DNA of 64,000 nucleotides from Natrinema gelatinilyticum. GTDB lineage: Archaea > Halobacteriota > Halobacteria > Halobacteriales > Natrialbaceae. The position numbers were made by a program, and so were the translations under genes. Under the pieces are notes generated by a model. That model did not search any database. It was not told the DNA's origin and worked only from the letters and a program-made list of their open reading frames with translations. This document shows, piece after piece, positions 18,594 through 28,311 of the stretch. The DNA lies in the NCBI RefSeq assembly GCF_024266705.1, contig NZ_CP100757.1, positions 62,001-126,000 of the forward strand, read 5' to 3'. Within the stretch, counting starts at the first letter, position 1; each line of letters begins with the position of its first letter.

Positions 18594-19115
18594 TCACGTC
18601 TCCTCCTCGACTACGATGACGTGGACATCCCGCGGCCCGTGAGCCCCCTTCACGAGCGCGCCCATGTCCGCAGTCGCGCTCGGCCCGGTCGACAGGATCG
18701 CGCTTCCGCCGTTCTCGTTGACCTCTTCGTGGAGTTCGTCAACTGCCTTGTCCATGTTTGAAACGACGTCCGTTGCGCTGACGACGATGACATGGCGCTC
18801 GACGAACAGACTCACTAGTTCGCTCGCCTGGCGGGTCAGAGAGAGCACCAATGATCCGTAATCGGCGATCCCCATACGTGCCCCGGTCACGCCAGTCGTC
18901 GCCTGGCGAAGCGATGCTGGCGTGGGATCGACCACGACTACCGTATCGACGAGCGAGAACGCCGGGTCGTCGAACGTCTCCTCTAGCGGAACACCGACGG
19001 CGGGTTCCACGACGATCTCGCCGATGTGTTCGTGGAACTCGTCAGCAGTGGTTCGTGTTACCGAGACACCTAGTTCGTCGAGAGATGCCTCGAACGACGA
19101 GAGTGCGATTGTCAT
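18594..19115 (-). CDS. LUD-domain protein, LutC-like
   Basis: A 173-residue protein of the LutC/YkgG family: TIALSSFEASLDELGVSV, a central VVVVDPTPASLRQ and ARMGIADYGSLVL, then ILSTGPSATADMGALVKGAHGPRDVHVIVV at the C terminus, the family's signature segment. It is the first gene of a two-gene unit with the LutB-LutA fusion, virtually overlapping it. The ATG at 19115 (MTIALSSF) is preferred to the one two codons earlier. Its promoter would lie within 19116-19363, shared with the divergent ABC transporter operon. Confidence 0.85.
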   Translation of the reverse strand: MTIALSSFEASLDELGVSVTRTTADEFHEHIGEIVVEPAVGVPLEETFDDPAFSLVDTVVVVDPTPASLRQATTGVTGARMGIADYGSLVLSLTRQASELVSLFVERHVIVVSATDVVSNMDKAVDELHEEVNENGGSAILSTGPSATADMGALVKGAHGPRDVHVIVVEEET

Positions 19116-19363
19116 CAGCACGTGCAGACTGGGACTACATCATCATTTAGTTTTGGTTAAGTTGGTGAGATTCGAATATCGGGTCAGAGTATACTCAGCT
19201 TCCTTGGCTGGTGATCCGCCGTTCGTACCGTCTCCCCGTGGTCAAACTGGCTTCAAGCTTGAGGTATCGGCCGTGTTCGGCGACCGGCGCGTTTCGAAAT
19301 ATGATAGAGTGGAAGTATCTGCCGTTACTTTTATTATACACCACCTGCCATATTCTGGAGACT

Positions 19364-20743
19364 ATGGGAAATAATAGTCCACCACGTGGACTCGGTAGGC
19401 GGCAGTATCTAACAGGGTTCGGGTTAGCAGCGGCTACAGGTCTCGCCGGGTGCATGGGCGGCGGCGGTTCAGATGGATTGAGTTTCTGGCTGTTCGGCGG
19501 CATCCCGGCCGAGCGGGAGTACATCAGCAGCCACTACGAGAACTACGAAGACCAGTCCGTCAACTACCAGCACCAAGAATGGGGGCAGAAGTACCAGATC
19601 ATCGCCTCCGCGGCGGCCAACCAAAACCTCCCGGACGTGATGGCTGGCCAGTGTCAGCAGATTCCAGACTACGTAGGCGCCCAAGCGGTCCGACCGATCG
19701 ATCAGGATGACTTCCAAGGCCAACTCGAGGAGCTCAACAGCAACTTCATTCAGGCCAACATCGACACCCTAATTTACGACGGGCTGGGCGACACCGACGG
19801 CGAACGCCAGTGGGGGTTGCCCGGCGGCTACGCCGACCTCGGGCCGTTTGTCGATATCCGGACGGACTACCTAGAACAGACGAGCTTCGACGAACCACCG
19901 CGCACCTGGCCTGAACTCATCCAACTCGGGGAGGAGATGCAGGAGATCGATGAAGTGTCGGCGGCCATCACGGCACCAGGAACGGACTTCGGACTGACGA
20001 CTGGCTACTTCATCGGGTTCGTCTACGCGAACGGTGGCCGGTACTTCGACCCTGAGACGATGAAGGCGACCGTTGACCAGCCTGGCTTCGTCGACGCCGT
20101 TAGACTGTACCAAGACATCGCTGAGGCCGGCCTATTCCCGGACTCGATGCCGGAGAATAACCACATTGCCGCTGGTCGACTCCTCCGCGAGGGCGAGTCG
20201 GGCATCCTCATTACATACTCGCATGCCAACGCGATCTACCAAACGACCGGCGCTCCCCAGCCATGGCTTGACGGCGAGGGCCACACAGTCACACGCGCGC
20301 CGCTGCCCGAGAACCCCTCGGGCTCATTCGAGCCGCAAGATCTGCTGATGCAGAATGCCCAGGGGTATATGCTGGGTAATCCGTCCCAGGAGGCGTTCGA
20401 CTTCGTGAAGTGGTGGAACCAGCCCGAGCAGCTGGCACCCTGGACATACTCTTCGGACGCCGACGTTGGTATTCGCGGTCGCGTTCCCACACTCAAGAGT
20501 GCCTTCGAGGACCCATCGGACCTGTTCCGAAGCCAGTTCGGTGACCTCATCACGCTATACGAGAACGACGACCTGTTCAATCGGACGTCTCGGTTCCCAT
20601 CGTTCTCGGGGATCGCCTCGATCCAGAGCACGATCAATACGCGTGTCATCCAGCCCGTCGTGCTAGGTGAGGCCACAGCTGAGGAGGCCTGTGCTGCCGC
20701 AAACTCAGAAGTTCAGAAAGTTGTCGACGAAGAGATTGCCTGA
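19364..20743 (+). CDS. ABC transporter sugar-binding lipoprotein
   Basis: A 459-residue extracellular solute-binding protein (family 1). The N terminus has a Tat motif (GRRQYLTGFG, R12-R13) and a lipobox LAGC with the lipidated C30, followed by a Gly-rich linker. This combination is typical for haloarchaeal binding proteins. The mature part reads as a MalE-like protein (GGIPAEREYISSHYENYEDQ, YADLGPFVDIRTDYLEQ, MLGNPSQEAFDFVKWW). ATG 19364 is selected because the longer frame from 19211 lacks a signal sequence. First gene of the transporter operon; the ligand is probably L-rhamnose or rhamno-oligosaccharides (inferred). Confidence 0.88.
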   Translation: MGNNSPPRGLGRRQYLTGFGLAAATGLAGCMGGGGSDGLSFWLFGGIPAEREYISSHYENYEDQSVNYQHQEWGQKYQIIASAAANQNLPDVMAGQCQQIPDYVGAQAVRPIDQDDFQGQLEELNSNFIQANIDTLIYDGLGDTDGERQWGLPGGYADLGPFVDIRTDYLEQTSFDEPPRTWPELIQLGEEMQEIDEVSAAITAPGTDFGLTTGYFIGFVYANGGRYFDPETMKATVDQPGFVDAVRLYQDIAEAGLFPDSMPENNHIAAGRLLREGESGILITYSHANAIYQTTGAPQPWLDGEGHTVTRAPLPENPSGSFEPQDLLMQNAQGYMLGNPSQEAFDFVKWWNQPEQLAPWTYSSDADVGIRGRVPTLKSAFEDPSDLFRSQFGDLITLYENDDLFNRTSRFPSFSGIASIQSTINTRVIQPVVLGEATAEEACAAANSEVQKVVDEEIA

Positions 20744-20803
20744 ACGCGCGTAGCAATACTTTTGTCAGCAGAAACTGAATCACTGTCCGTACGATCATAA
20801 ACA

Positions 20804-21730
20804 ATGAGTTACGTAGACCAGGCACAGTCGTCGTACGAAAGTGCGACCAGTCGAGTTCCCGAAGGTCTGCGGGTGTATCTGCCGATACTCCCCGTGATGG
20901 CTCTCGTCGGGGTGTTCATTCTGTATCCAATTGCACAGGCAATCTACTCCAGTCTCTTCAGCAAGAGTCTCGTGAGGCCCGAAAATGCGGAGTTCGTCGG
21001 CCCCGCGAATTACATGGAGATCTGGAGTAATCCGGACATCCACCAGGTCCTCTGGAACACATTCGTTTGGGTGACGGTCGGCAGCATCGCCGCGATCATT
21101 CTCGGATTCCTGATGGGCTGGTTGCTCCACGAGAAACTGCCGTATACGAGCGTCGCCAGCGCGATCGTTCTCATCCCATGGGTTCTTCCCCGGGTAGTTG
21201 GCGCGTCGATCTGGCGATTTATGTTCAACGGCTCACAGGGCATCGTCAACGAACTACTAGTCACGATCGGCCTTACTGACCAGTACATCGTCATGCTGGG
21301 GTCGTCTGACCTTTCGCTGTGGCCGCCGATCGTCGGGATGATCTGGCGGCTGGCGCCGTTATTTGCGCTCCTGACATTGACGTCGCTCCAGGGGATCGAC
21401 GAACACCTCTTTGAGGCGGCGCGGATGGACGGTGCGACACCCTGGGAACGGTTCCGGTACATCACGATACCGATGATGCGGTACAACCTGGCAATCGGGT
21501 TCCTGCTGATGCTTATTTACAATATCCGGAACTTCTCTATGGTTTGGGTGATGACCAAAGGCGGTCCGGGTGTCTCCAGCAGTACGCTCCCGGTGATGAT
21601 CTATCGATCTGCGTTCGTTGACTTCGAGGTCGGCTTCGCCTCGGCACTGTCGGTGCTGCTGTTTGTGGTGCTTCTGGTGTTCTCGTACTATTACATCCAA
21701 TTCTACGACAAGATGCGAGGTGGACTATAA
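20804..21730 (+). CDS. ABC transporter permease, MalF type
   Basis: A 308-residue inner-membrane permease with six hydrophobic segments. The EAA loop that contacts the ATPase is clear: EAARMDGATPWERFRYITIPMMRY around residues 203-226. It follows the binding protein by 60 bp, and its last base is shared with the start codon of the second permease. Together they form the sugar translocation channel. Confidence 0.9.
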   Translation: MSYVDQAQSSYESATSRVPEGLRVYLPILPVMALVGVFILYPIAQAIYSSLFSKSLVRPENAEFVGPANYMEIWSNPDIHQVLWNTFVWVTVGSIAAIILGFLMGWLLHEKLPYTSVASAIVLIPWVLPRVVGASIWRFMFNGSQGIVNELLVTIGLTDQYIVMLGSSDLSLWPPIVGMIWRLAPLFALLTLTSLQGIDEHLFEAARMDGATPWERFRYITIPMMRYNLAIGFLLMLIYNIRNFSMVWVMTKGGPGVSSSTLPVMIYRSAFVDFEVGFASALSVLLFVVLLVFSYYYIQFYDKMRGGL

Positions 21731-22695
21731 TGGCGACAGACAACACAGATCCGACGGCGGAGTTCCGCAAGAATCAATCATGGCTGTACGACTCGACCGC
21801 GGGCGGGTATGTCAGGAAGAGCGCGATCGGTCTCTTGACGCTGGTCATCGCTGTGTTCGTGCTGTTCCCGCTGTACTGGATGGTGGTGACGGCACTAAAG
21901 ACGACGGCGGAGATCCAGCAGATTCCGCCGACGCTGTTCCCGTCGGACCTCTCTCTCCAGGGATTCCGTCTCGTCATCGAATCGTCGTTCCAATCGAGCG
22001 GGTACGATACCTTTGTGGAGAACACCTTCGGAGTCGAGATCTCTTCCGCGATCAACATCGACGTCCTCACGATGATCTTCAACAGTCTGAAGGTGGCGAT
22101 CGGCGCCGGCGTGATCGCGGTCGTCCTCGGAACCGCAGCGTCGTACGTCCTCTCGCGGCACGAATTCCGAGGTAAGAACGTGCTGATGAGCCTGCTCCTA
22201 GCGTCGCTGATGTTCCCCGGCACAGCAATTATGGTGCCCGAGTGGGAACTCATTTCGACGTTGGGCCTGTTTAACACGCACCTAGCGTTGATCCTCATTT
22301 ACGGCGCAATGACGTCACCCTTCGTCGTCTGGCTTATGAAGGGGTTTTTCGACGATTTCCCGGAATCGATCGTTGAGGCCTCGCGCATCGACCAGTGTTC
22401 GTCCTTCGAGACGTTCTGGTACGTCATCGTGCCAATGGCGCGTAACTCGCTCATCGCGTCGTTCATCTTCGCATTCCTGCTGGCGTGGAACGAGTTGGTG
22501 TTCGCGCTGACACTGCTGGACAACCAGAACTACACGGTGCCGCCGGCGCTGTTGACCTTCGTGCAGGGGTTCAACACGCAGTGGAACGTCGTCGCCGCGG
22601 CGTCGATTATCATCTCGATCCCAGTGCTGATCGGGCTGGCCTACATCCAGAAGTACTTCGTCCAGGGACTGACCGGCGGCGCGATCAAGGGCTGA
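21730..22695 (+). CDS. ABC transporter permease, MalG type
   Basis: A 321-residue permease with about six membrane segments, opening with KSAIGLLTLVIAVFVLFPLYWMV. The EAA loop reads EASRIDQCSSFETFWYVIVPMARNS near residues 215-239; a Cys replaces the usual Gly-Ala of the loop. The start codon overlaps the stop of the preceding permease (TAATG), pointing to translational coupling. The long periplasmic-side insertion around residues 55-115 is typical for haloarchaeal carbohydrate permeases. Confidence 0.9.
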   Translation: MATDNTDPTAEFRKNQSWLYDSTAGGYVRKSAIGLLTLVIAVFVLFPLYWMVVTALKTTAEIQQIPPTLFPSDLSLQGFRLVIESSFQSSGYDTFVENTFGVEISSAINIDVLTMIFNSLKVAIGAGVIAVVLGTAASYVLSRHEFRGKNVLMSLLLASLMFPGTAIMVPEWELISTLGLFNTHLALILIYGAMTSPFVVWLMKGFFDDFPESIVEASRIDQCSSFETFWYVIVPMARNSLIASFIFAFLLAWNELVFALTLLDNQNYTVPPALLTFVQGFNTQWNVVAAASIIISIPVLIGLAYIQKYFVQGLTGGAIKG

Positions 22696-22744
22696 CCTCC
22701 CAGGGTCAGTAGCTTTAATATCCGTTAGACGGTAGCGATTTCCA

Positions 22745-23911
22745 ATGACACACTTGGAGTTAAACAGTGTCACGAAGACTTTCGGGGATCCGAACAAGGA
22801 CGGCGTTGTAGCGGTAAACAACTTAACTATCGATGTCGCCGACGGCGAGTTTCTCGTGTTGCTCGGTCCCAGCGGGTGCGGCAAGACGACGACGCTACGT
22901 ATGATCGGGGGTCTCGAAGAACCAACCGAGGGGGAGGTCAAGTTCGATGGCACCGTCGTCAACGACGTCAAGGCACGTAACCGCGATATTGCGATGGTGT
23001 TTCAGGACTTCGCGCTGTATCCGCACATGACCGTTCGCGAGAACCTCGCGTTCGGGCTCCGTCGCGAGGACAATGGCATGACTGACGACGACATCGAAGA
23101 GCATGTCGTCGAGACAGCTGAGATGCTCGAGATTGAGGACTTACTTAACAACAAGCCGGCACAGCTGTCGGGCGGGCAGAAACAGCGTGTCGCGCTCGGC
23201 CGAGCGATTATCCGCGAACCGCGGCTGTTCCTGTTCGACGAACCGCTGGCCAACCTCGATGCCCAGCTCCGCAAGACGATGCGGACCGAGATTGACGAAC
23301 TTCAGTCCAAGGTCGGCATCACGTCGGCGTACGTCACGCACAACCAGGAGGAAGCAATGACGATCGCCGACAAGATCGCCGTCCTCAACGCCGGCGAACT
23401 CCAGCAGCTTGGGGCCCCTGACCAGGTGTTCAACGAACCAGCGAACCTCTTCGTTGCTCAGTTCGTCGGGAGCCCCAACATGAACCTCTTCGAAGCGACG
23501 ATCGGCGAGACCGAGGATTCCTTCCGAGTCGAACTGGACGGATCGTCGTTCGATCTCCCGAAACGGCTTGTCGACGCGGAGATCACGACCGACGAGGTGC
23601 TCGTCGGCTTCCGTCCACAGGACTTCTACCAGACACGCCGCCGGGCACTTGACGGTCCTGAACTCGATACCGAAGTTCGGGTTGTTGAACCGGTCGGGAC
23701 CGAAGCAATCGTCCATGGGGACTCGGCTCCAGGTGATGTCACAGCCAAAATCGGGGGATTTCACGACCTGTCGTCTGGAAAACAGTTATCGCTCACGATT
23801 GCGCCTGAACACGTCTACTTGTTCGATGCTAGGACCGAGGAGCTGCTGAAGGGGCGACTCGTTGCTGAGCGCGCCGACGATGAGGCATCCGCCAGCGAGG
23901 TGGAAGTCTGA
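22745..23911 (+). CDS. ABC transporter ATP-binding protein, MalK/UgpC type
   Basis: A 388-residue ATPase. Walker A GPSGCGKTTT at residues 41-50, Q-loop VFQDFALYPHMTV, signature LSGGQKQRVALGRA near 141, Walker B LFLFDEPLANLD near 161, and the H-loop TSAYVTHNQEE. The C-terminal third (from about 240) is a TOBE/OB regulatory domain as in MalK-like importers. It is 49 bp after the permease pair and completes the operon. The Asp/Glu-rich tail is a haloarchaeal trait. Confidence 0.92.
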   Translation: MTHLELNSVTKTFGDPNKDGVVAVNNLTIDVADGEFLVLLGPSGCGKTTTLRMIGGLEEPTEGEVKFDGTVVNDVKARNRDIAMVFQDFALYPHMTVRENLAFGLRREDNGMTDDDIEEHVVETAEMLEIEDLLNNKPAQLSGGQKQRVALGRAIIREPRLFLFDEPLANLDAQLRKTMRTEIDELQSKVGITSAYVTHNQEEAMTIADKIAVLNAGELQQLGAPDQVFNEPANLFVAQFVGSPNMNLFEATIGETEDSFRVELDGSSFDLPKRLVDAEITTDEVLVGFRPQDFYQTRRRALDGPELDTEVRVVEPVGTEAIVHGDSAPGDVTAKIGGFHDLSSGKQLSLTIAPEHVYLFDARTEELLKGRLVAERADDEASASEVEV

Positions 23912-24140
23912 CTCTCGCCGTTCGGACCCGGCGACCGCATCATCGATCCTCGCTCTTCGCTCTCCTCCGAAGACCGCTCGCTTCGGATCCAAGATACCAG
24001 GGTCGATTAGTTTGTAGCCCCAAGCGTCAGCGGTTGCATTCCCGGCAGGTCGAGCGGTCATCATGAGGAGCATCCAAAGCTATTAACCTACGTACCAACA
24101 CCATCAGAATGAATCATACACAGCAGCCACTATCAGAACT

Positions 24141-25172
24141 ATGAAAGCGATTGTTCAGACGGGTCCTCGCTCCGTGGAGACACAGAAGCGAGAGCGGCCC
24201 GTACCAGACGACAATGAGGTCTTAGTACAGGTCCATACTGCGGGACTGTGTGGAAGCGACGCCCACGCATACAAGTACGACGGCGGCTATGAGTGGATCC
24301 CGATCCCGCGCATCATGGGACATGAGTACTCCGGTCGAGTCACCGCAGTCGGTGCAGATGTCGATGGGTTCAACGAGGGCGACAAGGTCATCGAAGAGCC
24401 GATTCATGACTGCGGACACTGCTTCCAGTGCAAAAACGGCCAGTCCCACGTCTGTCAGAACTTCTCAATCACCGGAATGCACCGCGATGGTGCTTACACA
24501 GAGTACGTGACCGTGGAGCCGCAACATCTCCACGCCGTCCCGGAGGACGTTCCACTGCGGCACGCGGCGGTTACAGAGCCGACGAGCATCGCCACTCGTG
24601 CCGTCCTAGAACAGTCAACGACGACCCCGGGCGACAACGTCCTCGTGGAGGGACCTGGACCGATCGGCGTGCTTGTCGCCGCAGTCGCCGATTCGCTGGG
24701 CGCGAACGTTATTGTCTCCGGACTCAATCAGGACACCGAGTACCGCCTCCCGTTGCTGGACGACCTCGACGTAGAGACGATCAACGTTCAGTCGGAGGAT
24801 CTCCAAGCGCGCAGCAAGGAATTCACCGACGGCATCGGTTTTGATATCGTGTTCGACTCGACGGGTCACCACACCGGCGTCGAAACTGCCGTCGACCTCG
24901 TCCGCAAGGGCGGGCAAGTCGTTGTCGTCGGTATCCCCAATGACGCTAGTGAGGTCTCGCTCACATCAGTTGTGCGCGGCGAGGTCGAAATCAACACCTC
25001 CTATGGGTCTACGTGGCAGAACTTCGAACAGGCGCTCCGCCTGATGGAGCGCGGCGAGATCGCCGTCGACCGAATTCTCGACACTACCTATGATATCGAC
25101 GATCCAACGGGAGCGTTTGAGGCGTTCCTCAACTCTGAGACCTGTAAACCTGTGTTTCAGTTCGCGGACTGA
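24141..25172 (+). CDS. Zinc-dependent medium-chain alcohol/polyol dehydrogenase
   Basis: A 343-residue MDR enzyme. Catalytic zinc ligands are C37 (LCGSDAH) and H61-E62 (MGHEYSG). Structural zinc cysteines are C91, C94, C97 and C105 (CGHCFQCKNGQSHVC). The Rossmann segment is VLVEGPGPIGVLVAAVADSLGANV. Best-fit relatives are sorbitol/threonine dehydrogenase-like proteins. In this cluster it could be the 2-keto-3-deoxy-L-rhamnonate dehydrogenase, feeding the FAH hydrolase, or it could oxidise rhamnose itself; sequence alone cannot decide. It has its own leader region of about 230 bp after the ATPase gene. Confidence 0.8.
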   Translation: MKAIVQTGPRSVETQKRERPVPDDNEVLVQVHTAGLCGSDAHAYKYDGGYEWIPIPRIMGHEYSGRVTAVGADVDGFNEGDKVIEEPIHDCGHCFQCKNGQSHVCQNFSITGMHRDGAYTEYVTVEPQHLHAVPEDVPLRHAAVTEPTSIATRAVLEQSTTTPGDNVLVEGPGPIGVLVAAVADSLGANVIVSGLNQDTEYRLPLLDDLDVETINVQSEDLQARSKEFTDGIGFDIVFDSTGHHTGVETAVDLVRKGGQVVVVGIPNDASEVSLTSVVRGEVEINTSYGSTWQNFEQALRLMERGEIAVDRILDTTYDIDDPTGAFEAFLNSETCKPVFQFAD

Positions 25173-25285
25173 TCCATCGTGGCGCGATCGATGCAGCGGA
25201 CGAACAGCTGCGGCGCAGTCGACAAAGTCGGCACCGCCGAATCTGACGGAAAGAGTTTAAACAATACACCTGAACGATAGACACC

Positions 25286-26491
25286 ATGGAAATCACAAAC
25301 ATAACCGCGACCAAAGTTAGCACCGAATCCTGGGGCGAGTTTGTCGAGTTCCCACTCGTCACGGTCATGAGTAAGTACGAGGAATACAGAAACGCCGACG
25401 GCGACAACCCACAGGCCCGCCGGAAGTGGATGGGACCGGTCGGCGATGTCGTCGTCGAGGTTGAGACTAACGCGGGCATCACTGGTATCGGACACGGCAA
25501 CTGGGCGACCGGCGCCATTGAGACTATCGTCGATGAAACGCTCTCAAAGCTCGTTGTTGGCGAGGATCCCCGCGAGCGCGAGAAGCTCTGGGACATGATG
25601 TACCGCGCAACGATTCCGTTCGGGCGGAAGGGCGCCGCCGTCGAGGCGATGAGCGCTGTCGACCTAGCGTTGTGGGACATCGCCGGCAAAGAGACCAACA
25701 AGCCAGTGTACGAACTGCTCGGGGGCCCCGTAAAAGACGAGATCCCCTGTTACGCGAGCAACCTCCACCCGGTCGACCTCGAGACGCTCGAACGCGAAGC
25801 GCTTGAGTACGCCGAGGCGGGGTTCGACGCGATGAAGCTTCGGTTCCAGCACGGTCCAGAGGCCGGCCGACAGGGCATGGAACGCAACGAGGAGGTTGTC
25901 AAAACCGTGCGCGAGGCCGTCGGGCACGAGATCAAGATCGCCGGCGACGCCTACATGGGCTGGGACGTCCGTTACGCGAAGAAGATGATCAGCCGCCTCG
26001 AGAAGTACGACATGGAATGGATAGAGGAGCCGGTTATCCCCGACGATATTGACGGCTATGCAGAGATCCGCAAGTCCGTAGACGTCCCGATCTCCGGCGG
26101 CGAGCACGAATTCACCCGATGGGGGGCCAAGGAACTGCTGGAGCGGGACGCAGTGGATATCATCCAACCCGACGTTCACCGCTGCGGTGGCCTCACAGAA
26201 CTCCAGCGCATCGACGCCATGGCCAGCGCCCACGATGTGCCGGTAATTCCCCACACCGGAACGAACCCGCACCTCCACTTCATTGCTGCTTCGACGAACG
26301 CACCTATGGCGGAGTACTTCCCGATTCCGGAGTGGTACAAGGAACAGCAAGAGGACAAGGATTCGACCTACGCTGACGCCATCTATCAGAACCCGCCGAA
26401 CGCCGAGGACGGCGTCCTCGCACTGCCTGAGGGCGTTGGTCTGAGCGCGGAACTCAACCGCGAGGCGCTCGACTACTTCACCGTGGAGTGA
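25286..26491 (+). CDS. Enolase-superfamily dehydratase, probable L-rhamnonate dehydratase
   Basis: A 401-residue mandelate racemase/enolase-superfamily enzyme. Metal ligands are D221 (IAGDAYMGWD), E247 (EWIEEP) and E273 (GGEHEFTRWG); the catalytic His is H323 in PVIPHTGTNPH. KLRFQHG precedes the barrel metal site in place of the KxK motif, as in the rhamnonate dehydratase group, which also shares GGEHEFTRWG and QPDVHRCGGLTELQRI. The reaction would be L-rhamnonate to 2-keto-3-deoxy-L-rhamnonate. Six bases separate it from the LLM oxidoreductase gene, so the two are co-transcribed. Confidence 0.88.
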   Translation: MEITNITATKVSTESWGEFVEFPLVTVMSKYEEYRNADGDNPQARRKWMGPVGDVVVEVETNAGITGIGHGNWATGAIETIVDETLSKLVVGEDPREREKLWDMMYRATIPFGRKGAAVEAMSAVDLALWDIAGKETNKPVYELLGGPVKDEIPCYASNLHPVDLETLEREALEYAEAGFDAMKLRFQHGPEAGRQGMERNEEVVKTVREAVGHEIKIAGDAYMGWDVRYAKKMISRLEKYDMEWIEEPVIPDDIDGYAEIRKSVDVPISGGEHEFTRWGAKELLERDAVDIIQPDVHRCGGLTELQRIDAMASAHDVPVIPHTGTNPHLHFIAASTNAPMAEYFPIPEWYKEQQEDKDSTYADAIYQNPPNAEDGVLALPEGVGLSAELNREALDYFTVE

Positions 26492-26497
26492 TCAATC

Positions 26498-27529
26498 GTG
26501 AGTGACGTTACCTTTGAATACAACGTTCCCGTGTTCGCAGGCGCCCCCGATGCAGGCGACGATGAGCCCGTGCACCGGGACACGCCGTGCTATGACGCGT
26601 TAGATTGGGAGACGACGAAGAAAGGAATTCTCAAAGCCGAGGAGCTAGGATTCGATGCCGCGTGGGCTCCGGACCACCTGATGCTAGGCCGCGACAATGC
26701 CGAGTACGAGGCCTGGACGCTCCTAAGTGCGATGGCAGGATTTACCGACGAGATCAATCTCGGCTCGCTCGTCCTCTGTAACGACTACCGTAACCCGGCG
26801 TTAGTCGCGAAGATGGCCGCGACGCTGGATGTCGTCTCCGACGGCCGCCTCGAACTCGGCCTCGGGGCCGGCTGGCACAAACCCGAGTACGACGCCTACG
26901 GGTGGGAGTACCGCGACGGGTTCGAGCGTCTGATGCGCCTCGACGAGGGGATTCGCGTGATGAAGGAGATGTGGGGAACCAACCCTGGCGAGAGCGCGAC
27001 GTTCGAGGGTGACCGCTTCCAGATCAGGGACGCGCACTGTGAACCCGGCCCCGTCCAAGATCCACACCCACCGATCCTCGTCGGCGGGCAGGGGGAAGAA
27101 GTGACGCTCAAACTCGTCGCCAAGCTTGCGGATGTTTGGAACACCGACGTGTTTAACGGCGATGTCGCGACGCTGGAGCAGAAGATCAGTGTCATCGAAG
27201 ACCACTGTGACACCGTCGGACGCGACCCCGACGAGATCGAGTACTCCTGGGACGGTCATGTCGTGTGCACTCGTGACGAGGAGAAGCTCAACCGAATGCT
27301 CGATCTGATGACGCCTATCCAGTTCGAGGAGGAGTACACCGACCAGCCCGACATCACCCGCGAGAACGCTGACGAGTACTTCATCATGGGTACGCCCGAG
27401 GAGTGCGCAGAGGCCATCGAGCGGCGGATAGAGGCTGGCGTGACGAAGTTCATGGGCTGGTTCGTCGACTTCCCGGATACCGATGGGATGGAGCTGTTCG
27501 CCGATGAGGTTGTCCCCCAGTTCCGATAA
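26498..27529 (+). CDS. LLM-class flavin/F420-dependent oxidoreductase
   Basis: A 343-residue luciferase-like TIM-barrel protein with a GTG start. Typical segments: EELGFDAAWAPDHLM, INLGSLVLCNDYRNPALVAKMAATLDVVSDGRLELGLGAGWHKPEYDAYGW, and PHPPILVGGQGEEVTLKLVAKLADVWN. Haloarchaea make coenzyme F420, and this family includes F420-dependent sugar-phosphate and alcohol dehydrogenases. Its substrate is not readable. Close linkage to rhamnonate dehydratase suggests a redox step in rhamnose breakdown (inference). Confidence 0.85.
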   Translation: MSDVTFEYNVPVFAGAPDAGDDEPVHRDTPCYDALDWETTKKGILKAEELGFDAAWAPDHLMLGRDNAEYEAWTLLSAMAGFTDEINLGSLVLCNDYRNPALVAKMAATLDVVSDGRLELGLGAGWHKPEYDAYGWEYRDGFERLMRLDEGIRVMKEMWGTNPGESATFEGDRFQIRDAHCEPGPVQDPHPPILVGGQGEEVTLKLVAKLADVWNTDVFNGDVATLEQKISVIEDHCDTVGRDPDEIEYSWDGHVVCTRDEEKLNRMLDLMTPIQFEEEYTDQPDITRENADEYFIMGTPEECAEAIERRIEAGVTKFMGWFVDFPDTDGMELFADEVVPQFR

Positions 27530-27822
27530 CTGACGGTCTCGTAACGAGCGTACCCACAACGGTTCCCCACTGCGTCTGAAACGTGATCCTTCTCGGCTGG
27601 TTGTTGCGATACGTTCCTTACGCTATCTTCCGTTTCGGACCGTCAAATGGATACGAGTATCGCGTTTTGTATAACAGATAATAGTAAGCACTGTGGTGAG
27701 AGCCGGATGGTTGTCAAGTACGCAGACGGACGGTATACGCAAACACGTGTTTGCCACCAATCATAAACAAATTTATAACAAAGAATATGAGTTGAAGCCT
27801 TGATGGAAATTACAGGCCACGT

Positions 27823-28137
27823 ATGAGTAACAAGAGTGAGGCTAACAGAGTAAGCCGTTCACGTCCGAGCTCAAGTCAGCAGGTATCAAAAGAGCGGTTC
27901 GATCGATTAAGTGATCTCTCGCCGAGTGCGAAGTTCGTCTATAGAGTCTTGCGCGACGGGGATTCGCTAACTCAAAACGACATCGCCGAACAGACGCTTC
28001 TTCCAATACGAACGGTTCGATACGCACTTTCGAAGCTCGAACAGGCGGATCTCGTCGAAAAACAGCCTTCCGTCAAAGATGCGAGGACCAATTATTACAC
28101 CTCCAAATCCGTAGAATGGGACTACGATAGCAACTGA
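27823..28137 (+). CDS. Winged-helix DNA-binding protein, MarR-like
   Basis: A 104-residue basic protein. After a Ser/Arg-rich N-terminal tail there is one winged helix (LSPSAKFVYRVLRDGDSLTQNDIAEQTLLPIRTVRYALSKLEQADLV). A wing region with KDARTNYYTSK and a short acidic end follow. TATA-like TTTATAA lies near 27770. It probably acts as a local regulator; the upstream 290 bp is AT-rich and holds no gene. The target is unknown. Confidence 0.75.
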   Translation: MSNKSEANRVSRSRPSSSQQVSKERFDRLSDLSPSAKFVYRVLRDGDSLTQNDIAEQTLLPIRTVRYALSKLEQADLVEKQPSVKDARTNYYTSKSVEWDYDSN

Positions 28138-28311
28138 TTAGTTCGACAGGCAGGAGTCGGTAATTTGACGATACGTAGAACAGCTTCGTGGACTGTGGTT
28201 CGTAATCCTCAGGTACGGTCGGCTCTGGATAGACGGTGGCGACGAAAAATGCCAGCTCGAGACGCCATCACCGGGTCTCGAACTGCACGAAGTCGGCGCT
28301 TAGCGTCGAGA

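Noticed and set aside
19211..19363. In-frame N-terminal extension of the sugar-binding lipoprotein
   Set aside because: It would bury the Tat signal and lipobox 50 residues inside the protein.
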